Below, piece after piece: positions 44,981-55,686 of a DNA stretch of 64,000 nucleotides. The notes beneath the pieces are model-generated. The model was not told the DNA's origin, did no database searches, and saw only the letters and a list, made by a program, of their open reading frames with translations. The stretch's first letter is position 1, and each line of letters opens with the position of its first letter. The DNA is taken from positions 1 to 64,000 of the forward strand of contig NZ_JAOPKZ010000002.1 in the NCBI RefSeq assembly GCF_025519785.1. The letters run 5' to 3'. The stretch comes from Staphylococcus marylandisciuri (GTDB lineage: Bacteria; Bacillota; Bacilli; Staphylococcales; Staphylococcaceae). A program made the position numbers and the translations under genes.

Positions 44981-46519
44981 TTAGGCTTGCTGAATTTCAT
45001 TCTTCACTTCTTCTATTTCTTTAGCTACGTCGTGGTCTGGTTTCTTAGTTACTTTACTTACTAGAACTGTAACTATAGCACTAGCAATGAAACCAGGTAT
45101 GATTTCATATAGATTGAACAATTCATTAATATGTGCAAGCGGTTTAATAAAGACGATCCACACCACTACTACAATCGCCCCTGTTAACATACCGCTGACT
45201 GCACCAGTACGACTTAAACCTTTCCAATAAAGTGAGAGGATGACAAGTGGTCCAAAAGCCGCTCCGAATCCAGCCCAAGCATTACCTACTAAGTTTAAAA
45301 TAGTATCATTAGGATGCCATGCGATAACTATGGCAACTGCTGAGACCAGAATAACTGAGAGACGTCCAACGAGAACAAATTCCTTTTGGCGTTTCTTAGC
45401 TGCTTCTTCTCCTCTAAACAATTTGTAAAAATCCTCAGTTAAAGAACTAGAAGTAACGAGCAACTGAGAGGATATAGTACTCATGATGGCAGCTAAAATT
45501 GCTGCAAGTAAGAATCCACCTACAAGTGGATGAAATAGAATTTGACCCATAAGAATAAAGAGCGTTTCTGGGTCTTTCAATTCAACTCCACGTGAATGTA
45601 CGAATACAATACCTGTTAATCCTACAAACACGGCACCAATTAAACTAATCGCCATCCAACCTATACCGAAACGTCTCGCTGTCTTTAGTTGTCGTACAGA
45701 AGTAATGGACATAAACCTAACAATAATGTGAGGCTGGCCAAAGTATCCTAGCCCCCATGCGAAGAAAGAAATTATACCTATTACAGATGTACCTTTAAGG
45801 ATGTCAAGATTTGTAGGTTTAAGATCTGCTGCTTGACTAAACGTGTCTAAACCGCTTAACTGAAGCAAAGCAACAATCGGCACCATTATCATCGCTATGA
45901 TCATAATTACACCTTGAAAGAAGTCAGTTAGCGACACTGCTAAATAACCACCAAAGAAAGTGTAGGCTATAACAATGACGGTAACTAGTACTAATCCAAA
46001 GTGGTAATCTAAACCAAATGCACTATCAAATAACTTTCCACCAGAGACCATTCCTGAATGAGTATAGAGTGTAAAGAATATCACGATGATAGCTCCAGAA
46101 ATGATCTTAATTACATTTGATTTATCATTGAGTCGATTTCTAAAGAAGTCTGGTAAAGTAATAGCGTCTCCAGCCTTCTCAGTATACACACGCAATCTTG
46201 GTGCCACGATGAAATAATTCAAATATGCACCGAGTGTTAAACCAATAGTTAGCCACGCTGCTGATAATCCTGTTGAGTATACTTCTCCTGGCAAGCCCAT
46301 AATCATCCAACCGCTCATGTCAGCAGCTCCAGCTGATAAGGCTGTAACATACGGACCTATACTTCGTCCCCCAAGCATGTATTCACTAACATTACTTGTT
46401 GCTTGCTTGTACCCGTAGAACCCAATTCCAAGCAAGATGATAAAGTATACAGCTAGCATGATATATGTTTGCCAATCAGGATTTACTTGCTGTGAAAGTG
46501 TCGTCCCTAATTGAAACAT
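44981..46519 (-). CDS. putP: Sodium/proline symporter PutP
   Basis: 512-residue SSS-family carrier, the same length as S. aureus PutP, importing proline with Na+. The N-terminal LGTTLSQQV...NWQTYIM-like start, [21 protein letters not shown] (read as [10 protein letters not shown] then [11 protein letters not shown]), the [14 protein letters not shown] segment and [16 protein letters not shown] Na+-site region are all present. About thirteen helices. I start at 46519: GGGAG lies eight bases upstream and the N-terminus then matches S. aureus. A -10 box (TATAAT on the minus strand, 46566-46561) lies upstream. Confidence 0.94.
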   Translation of the reverse strand: MFQLGTTLSQQVNPDWQTYIMLAVYFIILLGIGFYGYKQATSNVSEYMLGGRSIGPYVTALSAGAADMSGWMIMGLPGEVYSTGLSAAWLTIGLTLGAYLNYFIVAPRLRVYTEKAGDAITLPDFFRNRLNDKSNVIKIISGAIIVIFFTLYTHSGMVSGGKLFDSAFGLDYHFGLVLVTVIVIAYTFFGGYLAVSLTDFFQGVIMIIAMIMVPIVALLQLSGLDTFSQAADLKPTNLDILKGTSVIGIISFFAWGLGYFGQPHIIVRFMSITSVRQLKTARRFGIGWMAISLIGAVFVGLTGIVFVHSRGVELKDPETLFILMGQILFHPLVGGFLLAAILAAIMSTISSQLLVTSSSLTEDFYKLFRGEEAAKKRQKEFVLVGRLSVILVSAVAIVIAWHPNDTILNLVGNAWAGFGAAFGPLVILSLYWKGLSRTGAVSGMLTGAIVVVVWIVFIKPLAHINELFNLYEIIPGFIASAIVTVLVSKVTKKPDHDVAKEIEEVKNEIQQA

Positions 46520-46831
46520 AATCTGCTCTCCCTTAATATTGAATTTTGTTACATGCATTTATTATACAAAAACATCTCTATTTTTAAAATACTTTTAAAA
46601 AAATAGTGTCTTTTTTTGAGCTTTTCAAAAAAGTAGAATCGCTTATAAATGTTGATAATAAAGCATTTACGGCATTTTTCAAAAGGAACAAGTTCTTTTA
46701 TAATCTTTGTGAAAATAATCTCATTATATACAATAAGTGAATATAACGAGTAGAAAAAGCTAGCCTCAGACATAAATATTATATTTGAGTAACATTATAG
46801 TGAGGTCAAACTTCATTTTTACCTCTTTAAA

Positions 46832-47030
46832 GGAGGCTGGGACATAATGGTCTTTGACTAGAGAGAAAGAGGCTGGGACATAATGTAATGTCTCAGCTTC
46901 TTTCAGCATCTTGGCAGTAGATGACTGATTTGAAAATGCGCTTGTATCAAGCTTTTTCAATTCTAATCATCCTTGCCGGGGCGGGACTACGAAATCTTTT
47001 TATTCAAATTAGATTTCTGTCCCACTCCCA
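46832..47030 (-). repeat. Module D and A repeat, reversed
   Basis: GAGGCTGGGACATAATG twice, then ATGTCTCAGC, the A hairpin with GCGCTTGTATCAAGC core, and ends TCCCACTCCC. It lies between divergent putP and fbp. Confidence 0.87.
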
Positions 47031-47115
47031 TTTTAGTGTAAATAGAATAAAAACACAGAGACTCAGCATAAATAATTAATAGATATACATTTTTATACAT
47101 TTAATCATTTATGGA

Positions 47116-47129
47116 TGTAAGCGTTTCAT
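47116..47129 (+). promoter_or_regulatory. Candidate CcpA cre site upstream of fbp
   Basis: TGTAAGCGTTTCAT matches the 14-base cre consensus TGWAARCGYTWNCW at 13 positions. It lies in the fbp promoter region, fitting glucose repression of a gluconeogenic gene. Confidence 0.6.
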
Positions 47130-47190
47130 ACGCATGTTAAAATAATAATAAAAATCGTTCTATAACTATATTAGGAGTGACTATAGAGAG

Positions 47191-49143
47191 ATGGCTCATA
47201 CTGAGGAAAAAAGCTTTAAACAACGCTACCTTAACTTATTAGCAAAGCAATACGATAACAAAGAAGAACTAGCAACTGAAATTATAAATCTTGAATCTAT
47301 ATTAGAATTACCTAAAGGCACAGAACACTTCGTCAGTGATTTACACGGTGAGTTCCAAGCCTTTCAACATGTGCTACGTAACGGCTCTGGGAATGTGAAG
47401 CGTAAAATTAAAGATATCTTTGAAGATATTCTAACTGCTGAGGAAATAGATGAATTTGCGGCGCTCGTTTACTATCCAGAAGAAAAGCTAAAGTTAATAA
47501 AAAATGCTTTTAAACGTAAAGATGAACTTAATCAATGGTATCATAAAACGATCCATAATCTCATTAAATTTGTCACTTTTGCCTCTTCAAAGTACACACG
47601 TACGAAACTACGTAAGACCTTACCGGAAAACTTTGTCTTCATCGTGGAAGAATTACTCTATAGAAGTAATAAGTATAATAATAAATCCTCCTATTACGAT
47701 AAACTGATGGAACAAATAATAGACCTAGAACAATCAGATGATCTTATTATCGGTTTATCATTCACCGTACAACATCTCGTAGTGAACCACCTTCATGTAG
47801 TGGGCGATATCTATGATCGCGGTCCTGAACCAGACAAGATTATGGAAACACTCATCAACTATCCTTCAGTAGACATTCAATGGGGCAATCATGATGTGCT
47901 ATGGATTGGCGCCTACGCGGGATCTAAAGTCTGCCTTGCTAACTTACTTAGAATATGTGCTCGCTATGACAACCTAGATATTATTGAAGATGCATATGGT
48001 ATAAATATTAGACCCCTACTCACCTTAGCTGAAAAATATTATGACGGAAATAATGAACCCTTCCAACCGAAGAACGCCGAGTATCTCTCTGATTATGAAC
48101 GGGCACAAATTACTCGTATTCAACAAGCTATTGCCATCATACAATTTAAGTTAGAAGCCCCTATCATTAAACGGCGTCCGTCATTTGATATGGAGGAACG
48201 ACTCGTACTGGAAAAAGTAGACTATGAGAATAAAAAGATTACTATTTATGGGAAAACGTATGATCTGAAACATACTTGTTTCCAAACTATAGACCCGCAA
48301 GATCCAACTCGCTTAACGGAGGAAGAGCAAGATGTCATTGATAAGTTACTACTCTCTGTACAACAATCTGAAAAGCTCAAACGACATATGACTTACCTCA
48401 TGCAAAAAGGAACTTTATATTTACCTTATAACGGTAATCTTCTTATACATGGATGTATTCCAGTGGATGAGAATGGTGAGATGGAATCAATGGAGATTGA
48501 CGGAGTTGAACATCACGGCCGCGACCTTCTCGATACCTTCGAAACTCATGTCAGAAATGCTTTTGATCATAAAGATGACCAAGATGACCTCTCCACTGAC
48601 CTCGTGTGGTATCTATGGACGGGCAAATATTCCTCTTTATTCGGTAAGCGTGCTATGACTACTTTCGAACGTTACTTTATTAATGACAAAGCTGCTCATA
48701 AAGAGGAGAAGAATCCTTACTACCACTTACGTGAAGATGTCGCCATGTGCAAGAAAATGTTGAAAGACTTTGGTCTTGATCCAGAGCAAGGACACATCAT
48801 TAATGGTCATACACCTGTTAAAGAAATTAAGGGAGAAGATCCTATTAAAGCCAATGGTAAAATGATCGTTATTGATGGCGGTTTCTCTAAGGCTTACCAA
48901 TCAACAACTGGCATCGCAGGTTATACGCTCCTTTATAATTCATTTGGTATGCAACTCGTAGCTCATCAACAGTTTAATTCTAAAGAGAATGTCTTAAAAA
49001 ATGGTACAGATGAGGTTTCTATACGCCGTGTTGTTGACGAAGAGCTCGAACGTAAAACGATTCGAGACACTAATACTGGTGAACGTATTCAAGAAGAAAT
49101 AGATACGCTCAAAGAACTGATGCATGACCACTTCTTAAAATAA
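47191..49143 (+). CDS. fbp: Fructose-1,6-bisphosphatase, class III
   Basis: 650-residue enzyme (S. aureus Fbp is about 654) that removes the 1-phosphate of fructose 1,6-bisphosphate in gluconeogenesis. Class III enzymes carry a metallophosphoesterase core: [38 protein letters not shown] and the C-terminal INGHTPVKE are all present. Mn2+-dependent and cytoplasmic. AGGAGTG lies before the ATG and a candidate cre site upstream. Single gene; an IS110-type remnant follows directly. Confidence 0.95.
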   Translation: MAHTEEKSFKQRYLNLLAKQYDNKEELATEIINLESILELPKGTEHFVSDLHGEFQAFQHVLRNGSGNVKRKIKDIFEDILTAEEIDEFAALVYYPEEKLKLIKNAFKRKDELNQWYHKTIHNLIKFVTFASSKYTRTKLRKTLPENFVFIVEELLYRSNKYNNKSSYYDKLMEQIIDLEQSDDLIIGLSFTVQHLVVNHLHVVGDIYDRGPEPDKIMETLINYPSVDIQWGNHDVLWIGAYAGSKVCLANLLRICARYDNLDIIEDAYGINIRPLLTLAEKYYDGNNEPFQPKNAEYLSDYERAQITRIQQAIAIIQFKLEAPIIKRRPSFDMEERLVLEKVDYENKKITIYGKTYDLKHTCFQTIDPQDPTRLTEEEQDVIDKLLLSVQQSEKLKRHMTYLMQKGTLYLPYNGNLLIHGCIPVDENGEMESMEIDGVEHHGRDLLDTFETHVRNAFDHKDDQDDLSTDLVWYLWTGKYSSLFGKRAMTTFERYFINDKAAHKEEKNPYYHLREDVAMCKKMLKDFGLDPEQGHIINGHTPVKEIKGEDPIKANGKMIVIDGGFSKAYQSTTGIAGYTLLYNSFGMQLVAHQQFNSKENVLKNGTDEVSIRRVVDEELERKTIRDTNTGERIQEEIDTLKELMHDHFLK

Positions 49144-49210
49144 TATATGCTTGAGTCGTATTACTTACAGGCGTTCCAACAATGTTAGGCGTAAATGTTT
49201 TCAAATAACA

Positions 49211-49485
49211 CGATATCAATCTGGAGGAACTCAATTCAGAGATACAATTAATAAAAGAGGTCATAAAAAAGCGAGAAGATTGTTATTTTGCGTTGTAATG
49301 AATATCATTCGAGGACAGCGACACTATAACAACCATATTATAGATTATTACTATAAATTAAAAAGCAGCCTAATGAGAAATCTCATAAGACTGCAGTAGT
49401 CGCCTGTATCAACCGACTATTAAAAACAATTCATGACCTAATAGTCAATCATAGATTATACGATTATCAAATGGCCCCTCATTAG
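49211..49485 (+). pseudogene. IS110-family transposase remnant (C-terminal)
   Basis: Translation gives RYQSGGTQFRDTINKRGHKK then ARRLLFCVVMNIIRGQ, the conserved C-terminal (transposase_20) part of IS110-type elements. At about 49361 the frame shifts by one base and the match continues as KQPNEKSHKTAVVACINRLL and ends in RLYDYQM. The N-terminal DEDD domain is absent. This is a decayed fragment about 70 bases beyond fbp; no intact copy lies in the window. Confidence 0.8.
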
Positions 49486-49595
49486 CCAACCGTACAATCA
49501 AATACAGTTTAACACCTTATTTAAAAAAATAAAAATTAAACGGTTGAGTTAAGTATGCTTATTTTATTGTAGAAGCGCTTGACTAATCGTAGGAA

Positions 49596-49646
49596 GGGAG
49601 CGGGACAGAAATCTAATTTGAATAAAAAGATTTCTGTCCCGCTCCC
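49596..49646. repeat. Short palindromic form of module A
   Basis: Perfect 19-bp stem (GGGAGCGGGACAGAAATCT and complement) with loop AATTTGAATAAAA. It forms the 3-prime end of the small minus-strand frame at 49613. The gap 49486-49595 shows nothing else. Confidence 0.9.
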
Positions 49647-49795
49647 AATTTTAGATTCCAATAGTTCTTTATTTCACTTTCATCAAAACTATATAATTGA
49701 AATCCAGAGACAAAATGTATAAAAAGTTCTCCACTATTATTCACGATTCCATCATCGTAATTAGTAACTTTACCAAGAAATTGTTTACCATCCAA
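49613..49795 (-). pseudogene. Small ORF or gene remnant ending in repeat DNA
   Basis: A TTG at 49795, five bases beyond the antiporter stop, opens a 60-codon frame. Its first 47 residues (DGKQFLGKVTNYDDGIVNNS ... SFDESEIKNYW) read like a genuine beta-rich protein, but the last part is translated repeat hairpin. There is no clear ribosome site. It may be the remains of a gene cut at its 3-prime end by the repeat, or a coupled small protein. I do not recognise it. Confidence 0.35.
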
Positions 49796-49800
49796 CAGAT

Positions 49801-51606
49801 TTAATTAATATCTGTTTCCTCTGAATAAGCTCCCTTAAGATAACCAATAATGCCTGAATCTTCGTGGGCAAACTGGTTTCTTTTATTTCTAAATGTAACT
49901 TCTTTATCCGAAGAGATATGGTAGATGAGCATATCTTTATCTGTTAACTCCTCAATACGATGAGCCTCTATTTCACTAATATCATTATTGTTAATGTAGC
50001 GATTATACCAGTGTGAACTATAGTTAGAATCAAAAAGGATGTGGTTTCTTATAGGACCACTTACATTACTTTTCATCTTTTCGTCGCGAAAGGCTACCGG
50101 TATCATATTAACATGATTCAATCCAAATTCAGGTACTAATTCGTTAAATGCTAAACTATTAAAGACAAACGATTGAGTCATTAAGATGCATTGATGATAG
50201 CGTGTTAAATCAGCATAGATTCGGTCGTTACTTGATAATAAATTCCCTTCAAATACTTCTAAACCTAACTCCTTCGCTCTGTCAGAAGCATTTGAAAATA
50301 AATTAAACGTCATAACTGGAATATTGTGTTCTCTTAATTTAGTGCCCAACCGAAATGAAAAGTCACTTTCACCAACGATAATTACGCCTGGAGGTTCAGT
50401 ACTTGCCACTTTCATCAATTTACTTAGAGGGACAAAGCTAAACCCGTAAATGACTACTGTAACGATCACTAGTCCAAAGGTTACTGGTGTAATATATTCT
50501 GCCATAGGCGCATTTTTATTCATAAATAACCCTGCGAAAAACTGAGCAACGGTCAAGACGACTATCCCTCTAGGAGCCATTATAGAAACCATCGCACGTT
50601 CACGCTTCGATATCTCTGTATTCATCGTAGCAAATAATATAGATATCGGACGTACGAGAAGAATGATTACCGCACAAAAAACGACGAGCTTCCAAGAAAG
50701 TATTCCTTTCAAGACGTCTAACGTAAGAGAGGACGTAATAAGTATAAAAACAGTGGAGACCATAATAGACGACATGTTCTCAATAAAGTGATCTGACTCT
50801 TTGAATATTAAGTCATGCCGCTTCATCCGTGCCATGACAAGTCCAAATATGGTCACCGACATTAATCCTGATTCCGGTAAGATTTCATCACATAAAGCAA
50901 AGACCAGCAAAATGAAAATGAGTTGCACTGGTGGCATTAAATTTTGCGGTATTAAATCCTTTTTCAAGAACCACATAAATACATAAGACGAGAAAAATCC
51001 TATACAAACTGCTAGGAATAAACGCAAGATGAAACTTAGAATAATACCTATCTGAAATCCCTGTTCAAAGATTTCGAATAGATAAAAGACACCTAAAGCT
51101 AGCATAGGACCTATCGGGTCTAAGATAATACTTTCCCACCGTAATATTGAATCTACGCTCTTACGTACTTTCGCCTGTTTCAATAATGGTTGAATAACTG
51201 TCGGGCCGGTAATTAAGAACAATCCGCCCATAACGAGAGAAACTTGAATAGAGAAATTTAGGATATAATGTAAGGCGATGGCTCCTAGAATCCAAGCTAT
51301 CACAGCGCCAATAGTAATGATTCGCGCGACTGCTTTAGATATCCCTCTTAATTCACGGAAATCTAGATTACTGCTCCCTTCAAATAATATAATTGCTACT
51401 GCCAGCGAAACCAAGGGACTAAAGACCTCGGAACCTAGCGCATGTTCAGGGTTTATCAGTTTGAACACAGGTCCAACTAACAAACCGACTATTGACATGA
51501 CGACAATCGAGGGCCACTTAATCCGTGAGGCTAACCACTGACTAAAGATGCCTAATGCTAAGAATATCACTATCACCAGAATAAGGGGTAAGTTGAGTAG
51601 TGACAC
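49801..51606 (-). CDS. CPA1-family cation/proton antiporter with C-terminal RCK-like domain
   Basis: 601-residue protein: about twelve hydrophobic segments (residues 1-395), then a cytoplasmic Rossmann-like domain beginning PPGVIIVGESDFSFRLG (about 397-413), which resembles the NAD-binding TrkA-N/RCK fold of some CPA antiporters, then a divergent tail. The EGSSNLDFRELRG and GPTVIQPLLKQAKV segments are typical of this CPA1/CPA2-like branch. It likely exchanges Na+ or K+ for H+ under nucleotide control. I start at the GTG at 51606, six bases after GGAGGT; a GTG two codons earlier overlaps it. It differs in tail architecture from the antiporter at 2753. Confidence 0.82.
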   Translation of the reverse strand: MSLLNLPLILVIVIFLALGIFSQWLASRIKWPSIVVMSIVGLLVGPVFKLINPEHALGSEVFSPLVSLAVAIILFEGSSNLDFRELRGISKAVARIITIGAVIAWILGAIALHYILNFSIQVSLVMGGLFLITGPTVIQPLLKQAKVRKSVDSILRWESIILDPIGPMLALGVFYLFEIFEQGFQIGIILSFILRLFLAVCIGFFSSYVFMWFLKKDLIPQNLMPPVQLIFILLVFALCDEILPESGLMSVTIFGLVMARMKRHDLIFKESDHFIENMSSIMVSTVFILITSSLTLDVLKGILSWKLVVFCAVIILLVRPISILFATMNTEISKRERAMVSIMAPRGIVVLTVAQFFAGLFMNKNAPMAEYITPVTFGLVIVTVVIYGFSFVPLSKLMKVASTEPPGVIIVGESDFSFRLGTKLREHNIPVMTFNLFSNASDRAKELGLEVFEGNLLSSNDRIYADLTRYHQCILMTQSFVFNSLAFNELVPEFGLNHVNMIPVAFRDEKMKSNVSGPIRNHILFDSNYSSHWYNRYINNNDISEIEAHRIEELTDKDMLIYHISSDKEVTFRNKRNQFAHEDSGIIGYLKGAYSEETDIN

Positions 51607-51691
51607 AAGCACACCTCCAATATTAAGTACATTCTATTTTTTTATACAATTTCATATTATAACACTTATAAGTTTATAAAGATGACTTTAG

Positions 51692-52149
51692 AGGCTGAGA
51701 CATTACACTATGTCCCAGACTCCGACTTCGCTTTTATAGGGCCTCCCCAACCCGCATTGCTTGTTGGGAGCGGGACAGAAATCTAATTTGAGTAAAATGA
51801 TTTCGTAGTCCCGCCCCGGCAAGGATGACTAGAATTGAAAAAAGCTTGATACAAGCGCATTTTCAAATCAGTCATCTACTGCCAAGATGCTGAAAGAGGT
51901 TGAGACATTACATTATGTATCAGTTTCTCTGTGTTGGGGCCCCGCCAACTCGCATTGCTTGTGGAAACTGTAGTCCCAGTTTCTCTTTGTTGGGGTCCCC
52001 ACCCCAACTCGCATTGCTTGTGGAAACTGATATACAGTTTCTCTGTGTTGGGGTCCCCACCCCAACTCGCATTGCTTGTGGAAACTGGTTAACCAGTTTC
52101 TCTCTGTTGGGGCCCCTGCTCACACCCTAAACGCCTTTGTCCCGACCTC
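51692..52149 (+). repeat. Composite repeat: D, A, then four C units and E
   Basis: Starts GAGGCTGAGACATTACAC; A copy at 51766; then four 58-60 bp C units, each with a GAAACTG/CAGTTTC hairpin and GTTGGGGYCCC, and the end module GTCCCGACCTC. The following 52150-52533 is AT-rich, probably the promoter of the next gene, with no other feature. Confidence 0.88.
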
Positions 52150-52533
52150 TTCGCTTTTCTACTTTTTGCTTTACCATTTAAACCGTACAGGCGAGTAAAT
52201 GATTAAACTAATTTAGTTTATTGACACAAATTTTTGTTCTGACTATATTTTTATTTGAAAATTATTTAAACTCAGAAGTGGGATAGATATCTGATTGCTT
52301 TCATTGTCGTACAAATACTTGACTAACTAGAATCTTAAAAAGCTATTCACGAGCATACTTGTCATTCAGGCCACTACTATATCATTACTTCTTTACAATG
52401 CTTAAGTAGACTATAAGATTGATGTCCCAGCCTCTAAAGGTAAAATATAGCAACTTTGTAATTAGAAAATATAACTTTCTATAACGCTACTTTTACCCTT
52501 AACAAAACACTTAAATAAGAAAGGTGAAGTAAA

Positions 52534-53946
52534 ATGGAAAATATAAATTATAAAAAATTTATTCTTCCAATTCTCGTCGGGGTTATACTCTGGCTTCTCA
52601 CCCCAATTCGTCCAGAGGGATTAGATGCGACAGCTTGGCATATGTTTGCCTTATTCGTGGCTACAATTATTGGCTGCATTACGCAGCCCCTGCCTATAGG
52701 TGCAGTCGCAATGATTGGTTTTACGTTAACCATACTCACAGGTACTGTAAAGGTGGATACTGCTGTTAAAGGTTTCGGTAATAGCAGCATATGGTTGATT
52801 GCTATGGCTTTCTTTATTTCAAGAGGATTTGTCAAGACAGGTTTAGGTCGCCGTATCGCCTTACAATTTGTCAAGTTATTTGGTAAGAAGACACTAGGTT
52901 TAGGCTATTCACTGATAGGTGTTGACTTAATCTTAGCTCCTGCAACACCAAGTAATACCGCACGTGCTGGCGGCATTATGTATCCTATTATTAATGCTTT
53001 GTCTAAATCATTCGGTTCCAAATCAGATGACGGAACAGCTCGTAAGATGGGAGCATTCCTTATCTTTACCGAATTTCATGGAAACTTAATTACGGCTGCG
53101 ATGTTCTTAACTGCAATGGCCGGCAATCCGTTAGCCCAATCACTCGCTAAACACGAACACATTCACATCACATGGATGAACTGGTTTACTGCTGCAATTG
53201 TCCCGGGTATAATCTCGTTAATCGTCGTACCATTTATCATTTACAAAATGTACCCACCCAAAATCAAACGGACACCTGACGCGAAGTCGTGGGCAGAAAA
53301 AGAGCTAAATGATATGGGGCACATGTCTAGGGATGAAAAGTTCATGGTCGGCATCTTTGTTATTGCGCTTATATTATGGATTATGGGAAGTGTGATCAAT
53401 ATGGATGCTACGCTAACCGCATTTATAGCTTTATCCCTACTACTCATAACAGGTGTGCTTTCATGGAACGATATTTTAAAAGAAACGGGTGCTTGGAACA
53501 CATTAGTGTGGTTCTCAATTTTAGTTATGATGGCTTCACAATTGAATGAAGTCGGTTTTATACCTTGGCTAAGTAAGACTATTGCAGGTAGTCTTGGTGG
53601 ATTAAGTTGGCCGATTGTGTTGGTACTCCTTATCTTATTTTATTTCTATTCACATTATCTCTTCGCTAGTTCAACCGCTCACGTCAGTGCGATGTATTCA
53701 GCACTTCTCGGAGTAGCTATTGCGACGGGAGCACCTCCGTTATTCAGTGCATTAATGATTGGATTCTTTGGTAACTTAATGGCTTCAACTACGCACTACA
53801 GTAGTGGCCCAGCTCCCATTCTATTCTCCTCCGGTTACGTTTCTCAAAGACGCTGGTGGGTGATGAATGCGATCCTAGCTATTGTCTACTTTATTATTTG
53901 GCTTGGAATAGGTTCTGTATGGATGAAACTCATAGGTGTTATGTAA
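52534..53946 (+). CDS. DASS-family anion transporter (dicarboxylate/2-oxoglutarate-malate type)
   Basis: 470-residue carrier of the divalent anion:Na+ symporter family, close to the YflS/CitT/SODiT1 branch that moves malate, citrate, 2-oxoglutarate or succinate. About eleven to twelve hydrophobic segments. Motifs: RGFVKTGLGRRIA, the DLILAPATPSNTARAGGIMY substrate hairpin and the C-terminal LMASTTHYSSGPAPILFSSG. AAAGGTG precedes the ATG. Single gene between two large repeat blocks. Ion coupling and exact substrate are not readable. Confidence 0.87.
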   Translation: MENINYKKFILPILVGVILWLLTPIRPEGLDATAWHMFALFVATIIGCITQPLPIGAVAMIGFTLTILTGTVKVDTAVKGFGNSSIWLIAMAFFISRGFVKTGLGRRIALQFVKLFGKKTLGLGYSLIGVDLILAPATPSNTARAGGIMYPIINALSKSFGSKSDDGTARKMGAFLIFTEFHGNLITAAMFLTAMAGNPLAQSLAKHEHIHITWMNWFTAAIVPGIISLIVVPFIIYKMYPPKIKRTPDAKSWAEKELNDMGHMSRDEKFMVGIFVIALILWIMGSVINMDATLTAFIALSLLLITGVLSWNDILKETGAWNTLVWFSILVMMASQLNEVGFIPWLSKTIAGSLGGLSWPIVLVLLILFYFYSHYLFASSTAHVSAMYSALLGVAIATGAPPLFSALMIGFFGNLMASTTHYSSGPAPILFSSGYVSQRRWWVMNAILAIVYFIIWLGIGSVWMKLIGVM

Positions 53947-54109
53947 CTGATAAGCCTAGTATTTCTTATACCTATATTGATTTTAAAGGATAAACAGGAA
54001 CAGCCATATTCCTCATTACGGTACATTTACAGTAGCTGACAGAACTCACGTAGAAGTGTGTTAAGCATTGTAGGATGCTAGACATCCTTCTAGGGTACAG
54101 AAGAAGAGG

Positions 54110-54855
54110 TACAAAGGCGTTTAGGATTGAGCAGGGGCCCCAACACAAAGAAACTGGTTCATCAGTTTCCACAAGCAATGCGAGTTGGGGTGGGGCCCCA
54201 ACAAAGAGAAACTGGAAAACCAGTTTCCACAAGCAATGCGAGTTGGGGTGGGGCCCCAACAAAGAGAAACTGGTAAACCAGTTTCTACAAGCACAGCAAG
54301 TTGGGGTGGGCCCCAACACAAAGAAACTGGTTCATCAGTTTCCTCCAGCAATGCGAGTTGGGGTGGGGCCCCAACAAAGAGAAACTGGTAAACCAGTTTC
54401 CACAAGCACAGCAAGTTGGGGTGGGCCCCAACAAAGAGAAACTGGGACATAATGGTCTTTGACTAGAGAGAAAGAGGCTGGGACATAATGTAATGTCTCA
54501 GCCTCTTTCAGCATTTTGGCAGTAGATGACTGATTTGAAAATGCGCTTGTATCAAGCTTTTTTCAATTCTAGTCATCCTTGCCGGGGCGGGACTACGAAA
54601 TCTTTTTGTTCAAATTAGATTTCTGTCCCGCTCCCTCTTCAACATCTCGGCAGTAGATGGCTGATTTGAAAACGCGCTTGTATCAAGCTTTTTTCAATTC
54701 TAGTCATCCTTGCCGGAGCGGGACAGGAATCTTTTCATTCAAATTAGATTTCTGTCCCGCTCCCGAATCGTAAGAGTTTCTGTCGACAACCCTGCTTCTG
54801 GGACGCCGTTAGTCGGTTCCTCAGACTACGGAAACTTTATGTCTCTACCTCTCAC
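54110..54855 (-). repeat. Largest composite repeat: 58-bp tandem array, D, two A and B modules
   Basis: Reversed. GGGGCCCC-type centres at 54134, 54192, 54250, 54308, 54365 and 54423 give a tandem array with a 57-58 bp period, each unit with an AAACTGG/CCAGTTT-type hairpin. Then D (GGGACATAATG twice), two A hairpins ending at 54636 and 54764, and module B reversed to TCTCTACCTC. The rest of 53947-54952 shows no gene apart from the promoter region of the next gene. Confidence 0.9.
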
Positions 54856-54952
54856 CCATAAACTTTACGTTTAATTATGTTGTAAATTGTCAATATATTA
54901 ATAAATTACAATACAATAGAAGGTTCGAATCAATTCGAAGGAGTGATAAACG

Positions 54953-55231
54953 ATGACTAACATTAAGCAAGGAGACCATAAATTCTATACAGGGGATGAT
55001 GAGAACAATCCAGAAACAGTCATTACTTTTGAAGACAAAGGCGATGACGTACTAGACATTACCCATACTGGCGTTCCTTCAGAGTTAGGTGGACGAGGAC
55101 TCGGTACTTCATTAGTTGAAGCTGTAGTTAAACATGCAAGAGAGAATAATAAAAGCGTAGTCGCTACGTGTCCTTTTGCTGCTACAGTGATTGAAAAGCA
55201 CCCTGAGTTTCAAGATGTCTATAAAAAATAA
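54953..55231 (+). CDS. GNAT-like N-acetyltransferase, YjdJ/Gtn type
   Basis: 92-residue minimal acetyltransferase. It contains the acetyl-CoA loop GGRGLGTSLVEAVVKHAREN (about residues 46-65) and a short C-terminal ATCPFAATVIEKHPEF segment, matching small staphylococcal YjdJ-type proteins. These bind acetyl-CoA, but the acceptor is unknown. GAAGGAG precedes the ATG. Single gene, flanked by repeats on both sides. Confidence 0.85.
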   Translation: MTNIKQGDHKFYTGDDENNPETVITFEDKGDDVLDITHTGVPSELGGRGLGTSLVEAVVKHARENNKSVVATCPFAATVIEKHPEFQDVYKK

Positions 55232-55298
55232 TTGTAATTGAACAGCTTAATTGGATTTGGACTAGCACTGAATACATGTAATACTTTTCGTAAACAGC

Positions 55299-55460
55299 TG
55301 AGGCTGGGACATAATGTAATGTCTCAGCTTCTTTCAGCATCTTGGCAGTAGATGACTGATTTGAAAATGCGCTTGTATCAAGCTTTTTCAATTCTAGTCA
55401 TCCTTGCCGGGGCGGGACTACGAAATCTTTTTATTCAAATTAGATTTCTGTCCCGCTCCC
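55299..55460 (-). repeat. Module D and A repeat, reversed
   Basis: GAGGCTGGGACATAATG, ATGTCTCAGC, the A hairpin with GCGCTTGTATCAAGC core, ending CCCGCTCCC at 55460, immediately followed by module H. Confidence 0.87.
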
Positions 55461-55468
55461 AAGAAGAA

Positions 55469-55512
55469 ACACTCAGATGAAATGAATTAAATCATCTGAG
55501 TGCTATTTTTTC
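55469..55512 (+). terminator. Module H terminator hairpin
   Basis: CACTCAGATGA pairs with TCATCTGAGTG, then CTATTTTTTC; almost identical to 36201. Confidence 0.8.
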
Positions 55513-55566
55513 TAGGCTTTACGTCTCAACCTCATGAGTACTAGGTCACGTACCAATTAAAGTAAA

Positions 55567-55614
55567 AACTTCGAGATTTCTCGTACACTGTTACGAAAAT
55601 CTCGAAGTTTTTTC
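55567..55614. terminator. AACTTCGAG-family terminator
   Basis: AACTTCGAGATTT pairs with AAATCTCGAAGTT, followed by TTTTT; third copy of the family seen at 6053 and 21053. It serves the convergent genes on either side. Confidence 0.82.
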
Positions 55615-55686
55615 GGTTACTAAGATAGTTATATTCTGGCGCTTTCTAATAATTAAACACTAAGGTAGATGACTCTAAACCCTTAT

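Noticed and set aside
46549-46773. 74-codon minus-strand frame upstream of putP
   Set aside because: It covers the putP promoter (TATAAT) and is low-complexity AT-rich sequence.
54110-54450. CRISPR array
   Set aside because: The regular 58-bp spacing looks array-like, but nearly the whole unit is conserved, there are no unique spacers and no cas genes.
51920-54452. Several 67-125 codon frames with repeated GWGPNKEKL-like text
   Set aside because: The repetitive peptides come from the 58-bp tandem unit (58 is not a multiple of three), occur on both strands and have no ribosome sites.
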